Positions 1-8,710 of a DNA stretch of 64,000 nucleotides are shown in pieces (the stretch's first letter is position 1; the number at the start of each line of letters is the position of its first letter). Position numbers and translations under genes: made by a program. The notes beneath the pieces are model-generated. The model was not told the origin of the DNA, did no database searches, and saw only the letters and a program-made list of their open reading frames with translations. The stretch is from DATBJG01 sp963790545. Lineage in GTDB: Bacteria > Acidobacteriota > Vicinamibacteria > Vicinamibacterales > JAMQPK01. Location of the stretch: contig CAWBPA010000022.1 of the NCBI GenBank assembly GCA_963790545.1, positions 21,440 to 85,439 on the forward strand, given 5' to 3'.

Positions 1-134
1 GCACCCATGGAGCCAAGACGACACCAATAAGTGAATCAATGAGGCAAACCTGCGAGCGACCCTGACGGCCGTTGGCCGGTTCGCCGCAGTTCTCGGGCTG
101 TGGCAAAATGGGCGGCCAAAAGGAGGCCATTCAC

Positions 135-662
135 GTGAGGGTCACTTTGAAAGCCAGCGCAGCCATTTGTGGCCTGATGCTGCTGACACCGGGCGTCGTG
201 ATGAAGGCCCAGGATCGCGCGGTCGACACAGACCGGAGCATCGGAACATGGAAGCTGAATCTAGCAGAGTCCCGGTTCCCCGGTCCCAAACCGCAGATGG
301 AGGTACGGCGTTACTGGCTGCGTGAAGACGGCTTTCTCGTCGGATTGGCCATCAGTGTGGATGGACAGGGTAATCCCGCTTTTGTCCAGTTTGCGGCGAA
401 GCCCGATGGGCGCGACTATCCTGAATACACTGCATCGACGTTGGCCGATCTCCAGGCGACCGGACGACACACACCTATCATGTACGCTCAGAAGAACGTA
501 GACGCGTACGCCGCAGATGTCACACTCCGACGCGAGGGGCGGGTTACAACAACGGGAAGCAGAGTCGTATCCAAAGACGGCAGGACGATGACCATCATGC
601 TGAGCACGATGAATCCCCAGGGCCAGATGGTCACCACTGTCCGCGTGTTCGACCGACAATGA
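135..662 (+). CDS. Secreted hypothetical protein
   Basis: I do not recognise a named family. The GTG start at 135 is chosen because a perfect AGGAGG lies at 121-126, 8 nt upstream; an upstream ATG in the same frame has no such site. The 175-residue product begins with a signal peptide (basic start, hydrophobic stretch to about residue 24, Ala-Gln junction), so it is probably exported. The mature part opens with a 'GTWKLNLAESRF' motif, a lipocalin-like small-domain signature common in secreted acidobacterial proteins. It ends 60 bp before the convergent ADOP permease. Existence is well supported; function is not known. Confidence 0.75.
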   Translation: MRVTLKASAAICGLMLLTPGVVMKAQDRAVDTDRSIGTWKLNLAESRFPGPKPQMEVRRYWLREDGFLVGLAISVDGQGNPAFVQFAAKPDGRDYPEYTASTLADLQATGRHTPIMYAQKNVDAYAADVTLRREGRVTTTGSRVVSKDGRTMTIMLSTMNPQGQMVTTVRVFDRQ

Positions 663-672
663 CTCGACTTGC

Positions 673-700
673 CTTCAGGCCGGCCCAGGCAGGGCTGAAG
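673..700. repeat. Short palindromic repeat after gene end
   Basis: CTTCAG at 673-678 pairs with CTGAAG at 695-700, followed by a 'gccccgcctacg' tail. The same style of hairpin ('ggctgaagcc' with 'ctacg') recurs at 29.8 kb. It sits between two convergent genes and may act as a bidirectional terminator or a REP-like element. There is no T tract. Confidence 0.4.
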
Positions 701-722
701 CCCCGCCTACGCGCCACGGCGG

Positions 723-3196
723 TCAGTCCGTTCGCAGCGCGATCACGGGATCGACACGAACCGCTCGCCACGCGGGCGCGAGCATCGCCAGGGCCGCGGT
801 CAGCGTCAGGGCGATCGCGACGGCCGCAAATGTCAGGAGGTCCAACGGACGCACGCCGACGAGCAGACTCGACAGAACCCGGCTGAAGGCTGTCGAGAGC
901 ACCAGCCCAATCACAACGCCGATCGCAACCAGCCGCGCGCCGCTCCCCGCAACGAGGCGGAACACGTCGCCCGCCGTGGCGCCGAGCGCACGTCGCACGC
1001 CGAAATCACGGACGCGCTGTTCGACCGTGTAGGCAAGCACGCCAAACACGCCGATCATCGCCAGCACCAGTGCGAGCAGCGCGAACGTTGCGACCAGCAC
1101 CGCCCGGAAGCGATGGCGCGCCGTCGCGTCCGATGCGATGTCGTCGAGCGTCATCACGGCGTTGACGCTCGTCACCTGTTCGGGTCGACCTGCCAGATCG
1201 CGGCCTGAACCGGACGCGCGAGCACGTCCGCATTCCCGGAGTCCGGCCGGACGAACAGAAAGATGTCTCCCGGCGTCCTCTGCGTGAGCGGAACGTAGAT
1301 TTGCAGGAAGTCCTCCGGCTCGTCGGGACGGCCCTTGACCTGCCGAACGACACCGACGATCTGCAGGACGATCGGGTCGGCCTGCGGCGCGGCCGCCGGC
1401 CGGATCGCCAGTCGCGCGCCGAGCGGCGACCGTCCCCGAAAGTAACCACGGGCGATCGCTTCGTTCACCATGCACACAGAAACGGTGTCGTCGTGATCCC
1501 GTTCGTCGAAGCTCCGGCCCAGCACGACGGGAAGATCGAGCGTCCGGAAATACGTGGAGCTGACGATCTGCGCATCGGCGAGCGGTCGTGTGCCCTCGTT
1601 GAACGGTGGAACGCCGACGATCTCGAAAAACAATGATCCCTGATACGACCGGCCCATCGGCAGCGTTGTCGCCCAGGCGACGTCGCGCACGCCGGGATGC
1701 TTCAGGATCTCGCCGGCGATGGCGTCATAGAAACGGAGCAGCCCGGCCTCGCCGTCGTGACGCGCGTCGAGCGCATCGACGAGCATCGTCAATACGCTCT
1801 CTGCGCGGTAACCATGATCGACCCGTTCCACGTTCAGAAGCGTGCGCAACAACAAGCCGGCGGCGAACAGCAACACCACCGCGGTCGCCACCTGTCCAAC
1901 CACGAGTGAGGCGCGCGTTCTGCCGCCGCGCCCGGTGGCCGTCCGGCTGTCCGCGGCGATGACCTGCGACAGCGGCAGGTTGGACGCTTGCCACGCAGGC
2001 ACCAGGCCGAACACAAGTCCTACACCCAATGCTGTCGCCGCGCAGAATGCGAGCACGCGCCAGTCGAACGAGAGCGTCAGCACCGCCGGCAGCAGATCCG
2101 GCGGAATGACGGACGGCGCGGCTCTCAGGATGGCCGCGCCGATCGCCACACCCAGCAGACCGCCCATTGTCGACAGGAGCAGGCTCTCGGCAACGAGCTG
2201 ACGGATGATCCGCCAGCGATCGGCGCCGAGCGCCGACCGGACTGCCAGCTCGCGCCGGCGCGCCGTTGCCCGTGTCAACAACAGGTTGGCGATGTTCGCG
2301 CAGCAGATGAAGAGCACGAGACCGACGACGCCGAGAAAGAGAATGGAGGTCACGCGCAGTTCCCGGCCAAGCACCACTTCGCGCATCGGTTCGAGCATCA
2401 CGCCGCGGCCGCGATTCGTGGCCGGGAACTCCTGCGCCAGGCTGGACGCAATACCCGTCATCTCGTCGGCCGCAGCCTCGAGCGCGACGCCGGATTGCAG
2501 TCGGCCGATGGCTTGCGCGAAGTGCGCGCCCCGAAGACGCGGCGGGGGCGTCGGTGGAAATGTATTCGTGGCGAGCGCCCACATGCTCGTCCGGCCGATG
2601 ACCTGCGCCTCGTCGGGGACCACACCAACGACGGTGAACGATTCTCCGTCCAATCGAAGGGCGCGGCCGACGACAGCCGGATCCCCGTTGAAACGCGTTC
2701 GCCAGAACCGTTCGCTCAGGATCACGACGTTGGCGCGTTCGCTGTCATCTGATGGGCGAAACGTGCGACCGGCGACCGGCCGGACGCCCAGCACGTCGAA
2801 GATGCCGGAGCTGACCCACTGCCGCGGGATCGTTTCGGCGGTGCCGTCGTCAGTCGCCAGCACCATGTTGCCGACGTTGGGAATGAATCCCGCTATCCCT
2901 GTGAAGGCGGTACTGCGCTCATTCCAGTCCGGCAGATTGCCCGGCGAGACCGGCCCGCGCGACGACGTGGCGTCCCGCTCCCAGACCATCACCAGGCGGT
3001 CGGGGTCCGGGAATGGAAGCGGACGGAGGAGGATCGCGTCGACAAGCGCGAACATGGCGCTGTTGGCACCGATTCCGAGCGCCAGCATCAGCACGGCCAC
3101 CGCGGCGAAAAGACGCTGCGTGGCGAGAGCGCGCACGGCGTAGCGCAGGTCGTGCCGGAGATCACGGAGTACGGAGATCGCTGGCAACCTCTTCAT
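723..3196 (-). CDS. ADOP-family ABC permease (MacB-like), one frameshift
   Basis: Inner-membrane permease of the duplicated MacB/FtsX type (about 810 residues when joined). It has an N-terminal cytoplasmic stretch, TM1 near residues 30-50, a periplasmic MacB core, a central three-helix FtsX block, a second periplasmic core and a final FtsX block ending 'AVRVDPVIALRTD', the typical ADOP C-terminus. The reading frame breaks near 1178: the first part stops just after 'IWQVDPN', and the next frame continues 'QVTSVNAVMTLDDIAS', so one base is missing. The ATG at 3196 (MKRLPAIS) is preferred to an upstream TTG. No ATPase gene is adjacent, as is usual for ADOPs. The substrate is unknown. Confidence 0.85.
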
Positions 3197-3370
3197 GCGG
3201 ACTCTCTTCGTATCATCCAATTACGATCCATGCGCGCCAGCGGTTGCAGCCGGAGTCAGGCCAGCGCGCATAATGCGAAATTCTTGGAATGCCCTGCTAA
3301 GAACTTAGCAGCGACGTTCGCGTGCCGTCAATCTGCGGCGGACCACAGCCGCGGCGAAGTGCACCGGGCG

Positions 3371-4159
3371 TCAGCCTGCGGGGCTCGTGGCGGTGCGGGA
3401 GACCGGCCTGATGTGGGCGAACATGCTGCGGGCGTTCCAGGTGGGGAAAGCTCTTACCAGCGACGGGTGGCCGTCGAGTTGGATGCGGCCCTCGCGGGTG
3501 GCTTGGGCCCAGGTGAGCTGACCGGCGTGCCATTTGACGAAGGCTTCGGCTTCCGCCGTGATGTAGAGATCCTCGTCAATGCCGGGGTTCGTCTTGCAGA
3601 TCTCGGTGTCTCCGAGCTCGATGAGGAGCCAATAGCGCTCACGGCGCGGGCGGGCAAGGAAGTCGAAGCGGATGACGACGCGTCGATCCGGGAGCCGGTC
3701 CCGACGGAGCGCGTTGCACATCGACCACAGGGCCACAAAGGGGTCGAGGTTCTCCGGGGCGATCTCGAGCCAACGCGCACCCCACTCGCCGAGCGACCGG
3801 CAGACCGCAAAGAGGTCGTGGCCCGCAGATGTGAGCTCGTAGTGGTGTCCGCGCCCGTCGGGCTTGGGTGCCGACGCGACGACACCGAGCCGTTCGAGCT
3901 GCTTGAGCCGCTGTGAGAGCAAGGTACGGGAGAGTCCGGGCGCGCCCTCCAGGATCTCACTGAAGCTTCCGCAGCCAAGGTACAGGTTGCGAACGATCAG
4001 CGGTGTCCAGCGCTCGGCGAAGATCTCGGCGCCACGGGCGATGGGGCAGGTACTCGACCGTACGTCCTCACAACGCCAGTGTTGCGCACCCGCCTTCGGT
4101 TGTGAAGTCCAGATTCTTGACTTTACGGGCCGCGGTCCGCGGTGGTCCGATGTGGTCAT
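3371..4159 (-). CDS. HxlR-family transcriptional regulator with C-terminal SCP2-like domain
   Basis: The N-terminal winged helix has the HxlR hallmark 'CPIARGAEIFAERWT' followed by 'LSRTLLSQRLKQLERLGVV', then a C-terminal region of about 100 residues like the sterol-carrier/SCP2 fold found in two-domain HxlR proteins. The ATG at 4159 is the first plausible start, though conserved sequence begins about 30 residues later. It is transcribed divergently from the FAD oxidase, whose start lies 92 bp away, so it probably controls that gene. Both genes look more actinobacterial in style than their neighbours (inference). Confidence 0.85.
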   Translation of the reverse strand: MTTSDHRGPRPVKSRIWTSQPKAGAQHWRCEDVRSSTCPIARGAEIFAERWTPLIVRNLYLGCGSFSEILEGAPGLSRTLLSQRLKQLERLGVVASAPKPDGRGHHYELTSAGHDLFAVCRSLGEWGARWLEIAPENLDPFVALWSMCNALRRDRLPDRRVVIRFDFLARPRRERYWLLIELGDTEICKTNPGIDEDLYITAEAEAFVKWHAGQLTWAQATREGRIQLDGHPSLVRAFPTWNARSMFAHIRPVSRTATSPAG

Positions 4160-4251
4160 CGAGAAGCGCCTGCGGCCCGAGCGAGGCGCGAAGTCGCCGA
4201 GCGAGCGCGAGCGGGGGTGGGGCCCCGCGAGCATCGAGAGAGGAGGACACA

Positions 4252-5679
4252 ATGACCACACCGACAACCGCGGAAGTCGGCCACCGGAGCAAGGAGCCAA
4301 CCGTCCTGGAGATCGACGGGTTCCGAGGCCGGCTAATCAGTGCCGACCACGCCGACTACGACATCGCCCGTACAGTCTGGAACGGTGCCATCGACCGACG
4401 CCCGCGCCTGATCGCCCGATGTATCGGTACCACCGACGTGGTCGCGGCCGTGCGTTTCGCCCGCGACCACGATCTAGAGATCGCCATACGGGGCGGAGGC
4501 CACAACGTGGCGGGCACCGCCGTTTGCGACGACGGGATCGTCATCGACCTCTCGGCGATGCGGGCCGTGCGGGTCGATCCCGCCGACCGCAGGGCCTGGG
4601 TGCAGGGTGGTGCGCTGTGGGGCGACGTCGACCACGAGACGCAGGCGCACGGTCTGGTCACCACCGGTGGAATCGTGAGCCACACTGGAGTCGCCGGCCT
4701 CACCCTCGGCGGTGGCGTCGGCTGGCTGATGCGCAAGCACGGCCTCACGGTCGACAACCTCCTCGCCGTCGACGTGGTGACGGCCGACGGCGAGCGGCTG
4801 CGCGCATCCGAGGACGAGCACCCCGACCTGTTCTGGGCCTTGCGAGGCGGCGGCGGTAACTTCGGCGTGGTCACCTCGTTCGAGTTCCGCCTCCACGCCG
4901 TCGGGCCCACCTTCCTGGCCGGGCCTATCCTCTGGGACGCGAGCGACGCCAGGGAGGTCCTACGCTTTTACCGCGACTTCGTCCGCGATGCTCCCGACGA
5001 GCTCGGCACGGTCGTGAGGTTCGGCACCGCGCCGCCGCTACCGGTCATCCCCGAGGATCTGCACTGGCGCCCGGTGGTGATGGTCGGTACCTGCTACGCC
5101 GGGCCGATTGAGGACGGTGAGCAGGTGCTCCGCCCGCTCCGCGCATCGCGGACTCCTCTCCTCGACCTGGTCGGGCCCACGCCGTACGTGGGATTCCAGA
5201 GCGCGCTCGACTCGACCGTCGTCCACGGTTGGAACTACTACTGGAAGTCCACCCATCTCCCCGAGCTCCGCGACGACCTCATCGACGTGATCGCCGAGCA
5301 CGCGTTCTCCTGCTCGTCGCCGCGGTCGTACGTGGCGATGTTCCATCTGAAGGGGGCGGTGAGCCGAGTGGCCGAGGGCGGGACGGCCTTCGGGAACCGG
5401 CAGGCGTCGCACGCGATCACCCTCGATGCTGTGTGGCGGCCTGGCGAAGACTTCGGCAACCGGGACACCGCTTGGACGAAGAGGTTCTTCGCCGCTCTCG
5501 GCCGCTTCCGCGAAGGCGTCTACGTCAACTTCCTCGGTGGCGATGAAGACCCCGACCGGGTCCGCGAGGCGTACGGCGACTCCGTCTACGACCGGCTGGT
5601 GGACGTGAAGACCACGTACGACCCCGACAACGTCTTCCACCACAACCAGAACATCCGCCTTCGCTCCGCGTCCGCTTGA
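4252..5679 (+). CDS. FAD-binding oxidoreductase, berberine-bridge (BBE) type
   Basis: A 475-residue flavoprotein. The N-terminal FAD_binding_4 (PCMH) domain has 'IRGGGHNVAGTAVCDDG', whose His is the usual site of covalent FAD attachment. A second segment 'GLTLGGGVGWLMRKHGL' follows, and the C-terminal BBE domain has the motif 'YGDSVYDRLVDVKTTYDPDNVF' type ending, with Tyr-Asp-Pro-Asn-like core 'YDPDNVF'. The start is fixed by AGGAGG at 4241-4246. These enzymes oxidise alcohols, sugars or alkaloid-like substrates; the substrate cannot be told here. No signal peptide. It is divergent from the HxlR regulator. Confidence 0.9.
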   Translation: MTTPTTAEVGHRSKEPTVLEIDGFRGRLISADHADYDIARTVWNGAIDRRPRLIARCIGTTDVVAAVRFARDHDLEIAIRGGGHNVAGTAVCDDGIVIDLSAMRAVRVDPADRRAWVQGGALWGDVDHETQAHGLVTTGGIVSHTGVAGLTLGGGVGWLMRKHGLTVDNLLAVDVVTADGERLRASEDEHPDLFWALRGGGGNFGVVTSFEFRLHAVGPTFLAGPILWDASDAREVLRFYRDFVRDAPDELGTVVRFGTAPPLPVIPEDLHWRPVVMVGTCYAGPIEDGEQVLRPLRASRTPLLDLVGPTPYVGFQSALDSTVVHGWNYYWKSTHLPELRDDLIDVIAEHAFSCSSPRSYVAMFHLKGAVSRVAEGGTAFGNRQASHAITLDAVWRPGEDFGNRDTAWTKRFFAALGRFREGVYVNFLGGDEDPDRVREAYGDSVYDRLVDVKTTYDPDNVFHHNQNIRLRSASA

Positions 5680-5713
5680 TCGGCACGGACGCGTAGAATT
5701 CGCGCCCTCCTTC

Positions 5714-6304
5714 TCACATGTTGACATCCGGTCGAAGCGATGGCAACAGCCGCTGCCGATTCGCGACCAGATCCGAGAGCTCCCTATACATGTCAGAGTT
5801 CACTGCTTGAGCGTACGGCAGAATGTAAGATCGCGTCTCTTCCAGGTACCGTTCGACAAACGAGGCATCGTGCACAAAGCCGAGCGCAGTAAGGTTGCTG
5901 ATGCGATCGGCGAGCTTCAGCACTTTGGCCCGACGACTGCCGCTCGTCATGACGCGTAATAGGTAATCGGCCTTTGGTTCCTTCGTGCCGCCTACGGTCC
6001 GTATCGTGACCTCCAGCACCAGGGCGACGACAGCCGGTCCATCCGAGTCGATTAGCGCGATCTCCTGTTCGGAGACTCCTGGCAGCGAGCGCGCGTCCTC
6101 GAAGAGGTCGTGAATCACTGCCGCTTTGAGCAACACGGGATCGATGATCTTGTAATCGAGCAAAATCGCCATCGTGCTCAGCTGATGTCGAAACATGTTG
6201 CTCCCGCCGCGACGTCTCACGCCGATTAGCGCCATCGCCTTGACGATGTACGGTGCCATGGTAAGCCGACTGAGATTCGCTTCCAGATCGTCCATAGCGT
6301 TCAT
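5714..6304 (-). CDS. Stand-alone HD hydrolase resembling the RelA/SpoT hydrolase domain
   Basis: 196 residues. Metal-binding HD features are visible: 'MFRHQLSTMAILLDY' (His), 'AAVIHDLFEDA' (the HD pair plus the ED typical of alarmone hydrolases) and 'KVLKLADRISNLTALG' (the second Asp in the KLADR-x-N motif). The order and spacing fit the (p)ppGpp hydrolase domain of SpoT or a small alarmone hydrolase. There is no synthetase, TGS or ACT domain. It could hydrolyse ppGpp or another nucleotide. It lies between the BBE oxidase and the acetamidase with no obvious operon link. Confidence 0.75.
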   Translation of the reverse strand: MNAMDDLEANLSRLTMAPYIVKAMALIGVRRRGGSNMFRHQLSTMAILLDYKIIDPVLLKAAVIHDLFEDARSLPGVSEQEIALIDSDGPAVVALVLEVTIRTVGGTKEPKADYLLRVMTSGSRRAKVLKLADRISNLTALGFVHDASFVERYLEETRSYILPYAQAVNSDMYRELSDLVANRQRLLPSLRPDVNM

Positions 6305-6353
6305 TGAGCCGCGTTACTTCTGTGCGCCCGACTCCAAGTCGGTGAGCCAGCCG

Positions 6354-7370
6354 CTACTTGAAGATAGACTTCGCAATCGTCGCGTGCACGCCCTTCGTTT
6401 GGTCAACAGCCTGGGTCACATGCAGATCGGCCGCCAGGGAACACAAGACGTACGCATCGTCTCGTGACAGGCCTTTCTCGACGGCGAGAAACTCGACCAG
6501 TTCGCGGGTTGCGAGCCGCGTGGCTTCGTCGAGATCCTCGTCGAGTCCCATGCTGATGTAGTGCGTGGGGGTCTCCGCACGCGGCCAGCCCAGCCGCTGC
6601 CCTTTGCGAACGTGCACCTCGAATGTGCCCCGAAGTGACGTCTCAAGGGCGGTGCCGGTGACTTCGCCGTCACCCTGCATGCCGTGGCCGTCGCCGATTG
6701 AGAGAAGGGCGCCTCGCACGTGTACCGGCAGATACAAGATAGACCCCGCCACGAGATCTTTGTTATCGAGATTACCGCCGTGCCACGCGGGTGGGCGGCT
6801 CGAGATTCTGCCGACGAGCGGCGGGGGCGCGACGCCAATCGAGCCGAAGAAAGGCGCGAGCCTGAGCGAGACGCCGGAGCCGAACTCGACACGGTCCGCA
6901 CCGGGCTGCCAGCGCAGCAGCTTCGAATGCGCGTAAGGAAAGTCACTTGGAATGACGCCGCCACCGGGATTGAACGCAACGACGCCGAACGGGTGCAGAA
7001 ACTCGATTGCCAGAATTCGGATTTCCAGCGTGTCTCCGGGCTCGGCTCCTTCAACCAGAATCGGTCCGGTCAATGGATGTACCCCCGGACCGCGCTCGGT
7101 GACGCGTAGCTCGATGGTCTTCAGTGATTCGGGAATCTCGGACTCGCTGATGCCCGCCAACCTGACTCGCTGCAGTCCGCCCGCGACCATCGTCTCGACC
7201 CGCAGACTATCCCCTGAAGCGATCCGCAGTACCGGAGGCACTCGTGAATCGTAGTAGCCCCAGTGTATGTGCTCGGGCGCCAGGCGGAGATCGTGCGTCC
7301 GTGACTGCTGCGTCCACGTGGTCTCGGTCGTCGCCAGCAGGACAAGAGCGATTGGGAAGGCTCGACTCAT
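6354..7370 (-). CDS. Exported acetamidase/formamidase family protein
   Basis: 338 residues of the FmdA_AmdA fold: 'IASGDSLRVETMV', 'HPLTGPILVEGAEPGDTLEI', 'FNPGGGVIPSDFP' and 'GSILYLPVHVRGALLSIGDGHGMQGDGEV' are the family's successive conserved blocks. The family hydrolyses short amides to acid plus ammonia. The start MSRAFPIALVLLA at 7370 gives a clear signal peptide; the ATG 18 bp upstream would spoil it. Export is unusual against the classic cytosolic enzymes but is common in acidobacterial paralogues. Substrate unknown. Confidence 0.88.
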   Translation of the reverse strand: MSRAFPIALVLLATTETTWTQQSRTHDLRLAPEHIHWGYYDSRVPPVLRIASGDSLRVETMVAGGLQRVRLAGISESEIPESLKTIELRVTERGPGVHPLTGPILVEGAEPGDTLEIRILAIEFLHPFGVVAFNPGGGVIPSDFPYAHSKLLRWQPGADRVEFGSGVSLRLAPFFGSIGVAPPPLVGRISSRPPAWHGGNLDNKDLVAGSILYLPVHVRGALLSIGDGHGMQGDGEVTGTALETSLRGTFEVHVRKGQRLGWPRAETPTHYISMGLDEDLDEATRLATRELVEFLAVEKGLSRDDAYVLCSLAADLHVTQAVDQTKGVHATIAKSIFK

Positions 7371-7445
7371 GATGGGCACCTCCGGCACTTGCGTCAGGAC
7401 TGGCTACCGCTACTGTTCAGCGCGCCACACGATCGCACCACGGCA

Positions 7446-7961
7446 TCAGCCGGCGTTTCCCGTCTGCGCCATTTCCTTCTTCATCTCCCTCTCACTGACG
7501 TCCTTGACGTGGGTCATTACGGACCACTCATTGCCGAAAGGGTCTTCGAATCGCGCATTGCGATCGCCGTAGAACTGGTCCGTGGGCTCTTGCAGCGAGC
7601 GCGCGCCCGCGCTCAACGCCTCGTTGTATGTCGCATCGCAATTTTTGACGTAGATCGCCAGGCAGGCCTTCCTTTGCGGGAACTGGGGCGGCATCGGGCT
7701 TCCCATCATGAGAACCGCGTCTCCGAATCCGAGCTCACAGTGCGCGACCGTTCCACCCGGCATGTCGAGGCGGAGCCGTTGCTTGGCGCCGAGCACATTC
7801 CTGTACCATTCGATCGCCCGCGGGCAATCGTCGAGCACGGTTACCGACGACAATACGGGGTAGCCCTTTGCAAGCCAGGAGACCTTTTGGGGCTTCCTCG
7901 CGACGCGTCTGGCCTTCCGACCACTCGAAGTCCCCTTTAGCTTCCTCTTGGTCTTAGCCAT
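7446..7961 (-). CDS. VOC-superfamily (PhnB/glyoxalase-like) protein
   Basis: 171 residues. A Lys/Arg-rich N-terminal tail of about 30 residues ('KTKRKLKGTSSGRKARRVAR') precedes a VOC domain: 'CPRAIEWYRNVLGAK', 'MPGGTVAHCELGFGDAVLMM' and 'RFEDPFGNEWSVMTHV'. The ending 'DPFGNEW' is typical of PhnB-like members. The ATG at 7961 has GGAGG at 7967-7971 on the minus strand. The basic tail could bind nucleic acid or simply be a disordered extension. Enzymatic role unknown. Confidence 0.85.
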   Translation of the reverse strand: MAKTKRKLKGTSSGRKARRVARKPQKVSWLAKGYPVLSSVTVLDDCPRAIEWYRNVLGAKQRLRLDMPGGTVAHCELGFGDAVLMMGSPMPPQFPQRKACLAIYVKNCDATYNEALSAGARSLQEPTDQFYGDRNARFEDPFGNEWSVMTHVKDVSEREMKKEMAQTGNAG

Positions 7962-8164
7962 GATGTCCTCCAAGACAGGAATACTACCGTGGCCTTGCGA
8001 GTTCGGCGAGCTGATATCATCTTTCGCTTCGAGGGTATTGAGGCGCTGGAACGGGATGAGTGGGCGGACGATGAGTCGGCAGCATCGCAGTCCTCCTCAA
8101 TGGTAGTCGGCGCACCGCACATCAAAGCCGACTCACTTTAAGATGGCGTCGAGGGAGGAACGTC

Positions 8165-8710
8165 ATGGCGAATGAGCTTCAGCTCCGAGTGAACGAGAAG
8201 GTGTGGACAATCACGGCTCCGGGGGAGACGCCGCTCTTGTACGTTTTGACGAATGATCTCGCGCTGCAGGGACCCCGCTTCGGCTGTGGCCTTGGTCAGT
8301 GCGGCTCCTGCTCGGTCCTGGCTGATGGTGTTGAAATCCGGTCATGCATTACGCCTACCGCAAAGGTGGTGGGGAAGTCGCTGACGACCCTGGAGGGACT
8401 GCCTGCCTACTACGCAACGAGGATGAAGTTATCGAAACCTCCTGAATTGCATCCGTTGCAGGAGGCAATGATTGAGGAGCAGGCCGTGCAGTGCGGGTAT
8501 TGCTACAACGGGCAGATCATCAAGGGTGCCGAGCTGTTGTTCAAGAACCCCCAACCTACAGAACCGCAGATCCGATCGGCCATGAATGGTCATTTATGCC
8601 GGTGCGGGACGTATCCGCGGATCATGTCGGCGATTCAGCGCGCCGCCAAGGCCATGGCGACCCCGAGGACTGGGGCCCTGAGCGAGACCGAGGAGGCGAC
8701 CCATGTCTGA
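8165..8710 (+). CDS. (2Fe-2S)-binding subunit of a molybdenum hydroxylase (IorA/CoxS type)
   Basis: 181 residues. It has a plant-ferredoxin cluster 'GCGLGQCGSC' with the distal Cys in 'IRSCITP', and a C-terminal four-helix domain with the second cluster 'CGYC...CRCGTYPRI'. This is the electron-transfer subunit of xanthine-dehydrogenase-family enzymes, closest in style to isoquinoline 1-oxidoreductase alpha. It overlaps the start of the Mo subunit by 8 bp, so the two are translationally linked. No FAD subunit gene is present, as in two-subunit Ior-like enzymes. Confidence 0.93.
   Translation: MANELQLRVNEKVWTITAPGETPLLYVLTNDLALQGPRFGCGLGQCGSCSVLADGVEIRSCITPTAKVVGKSLTTLEGLPAYYATRMKLSKPPELHPLQEAMIEEQAVQCGYCYNGQIIKGAELLFKNPQPTEPQIRSAMNGHLCRCGTYPRIMSAIQRAAKAMATPRTGALSETEEATHV

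Noticed and set aside
1988..3143. Long open frames on the plus strand opposite the first ADOP permease
   Set aside because: They are Arg/Ala/Ser-rich shadows of a GC-rich gene with no domains or ribosome-binding sites. Similar shadows occur across the window.
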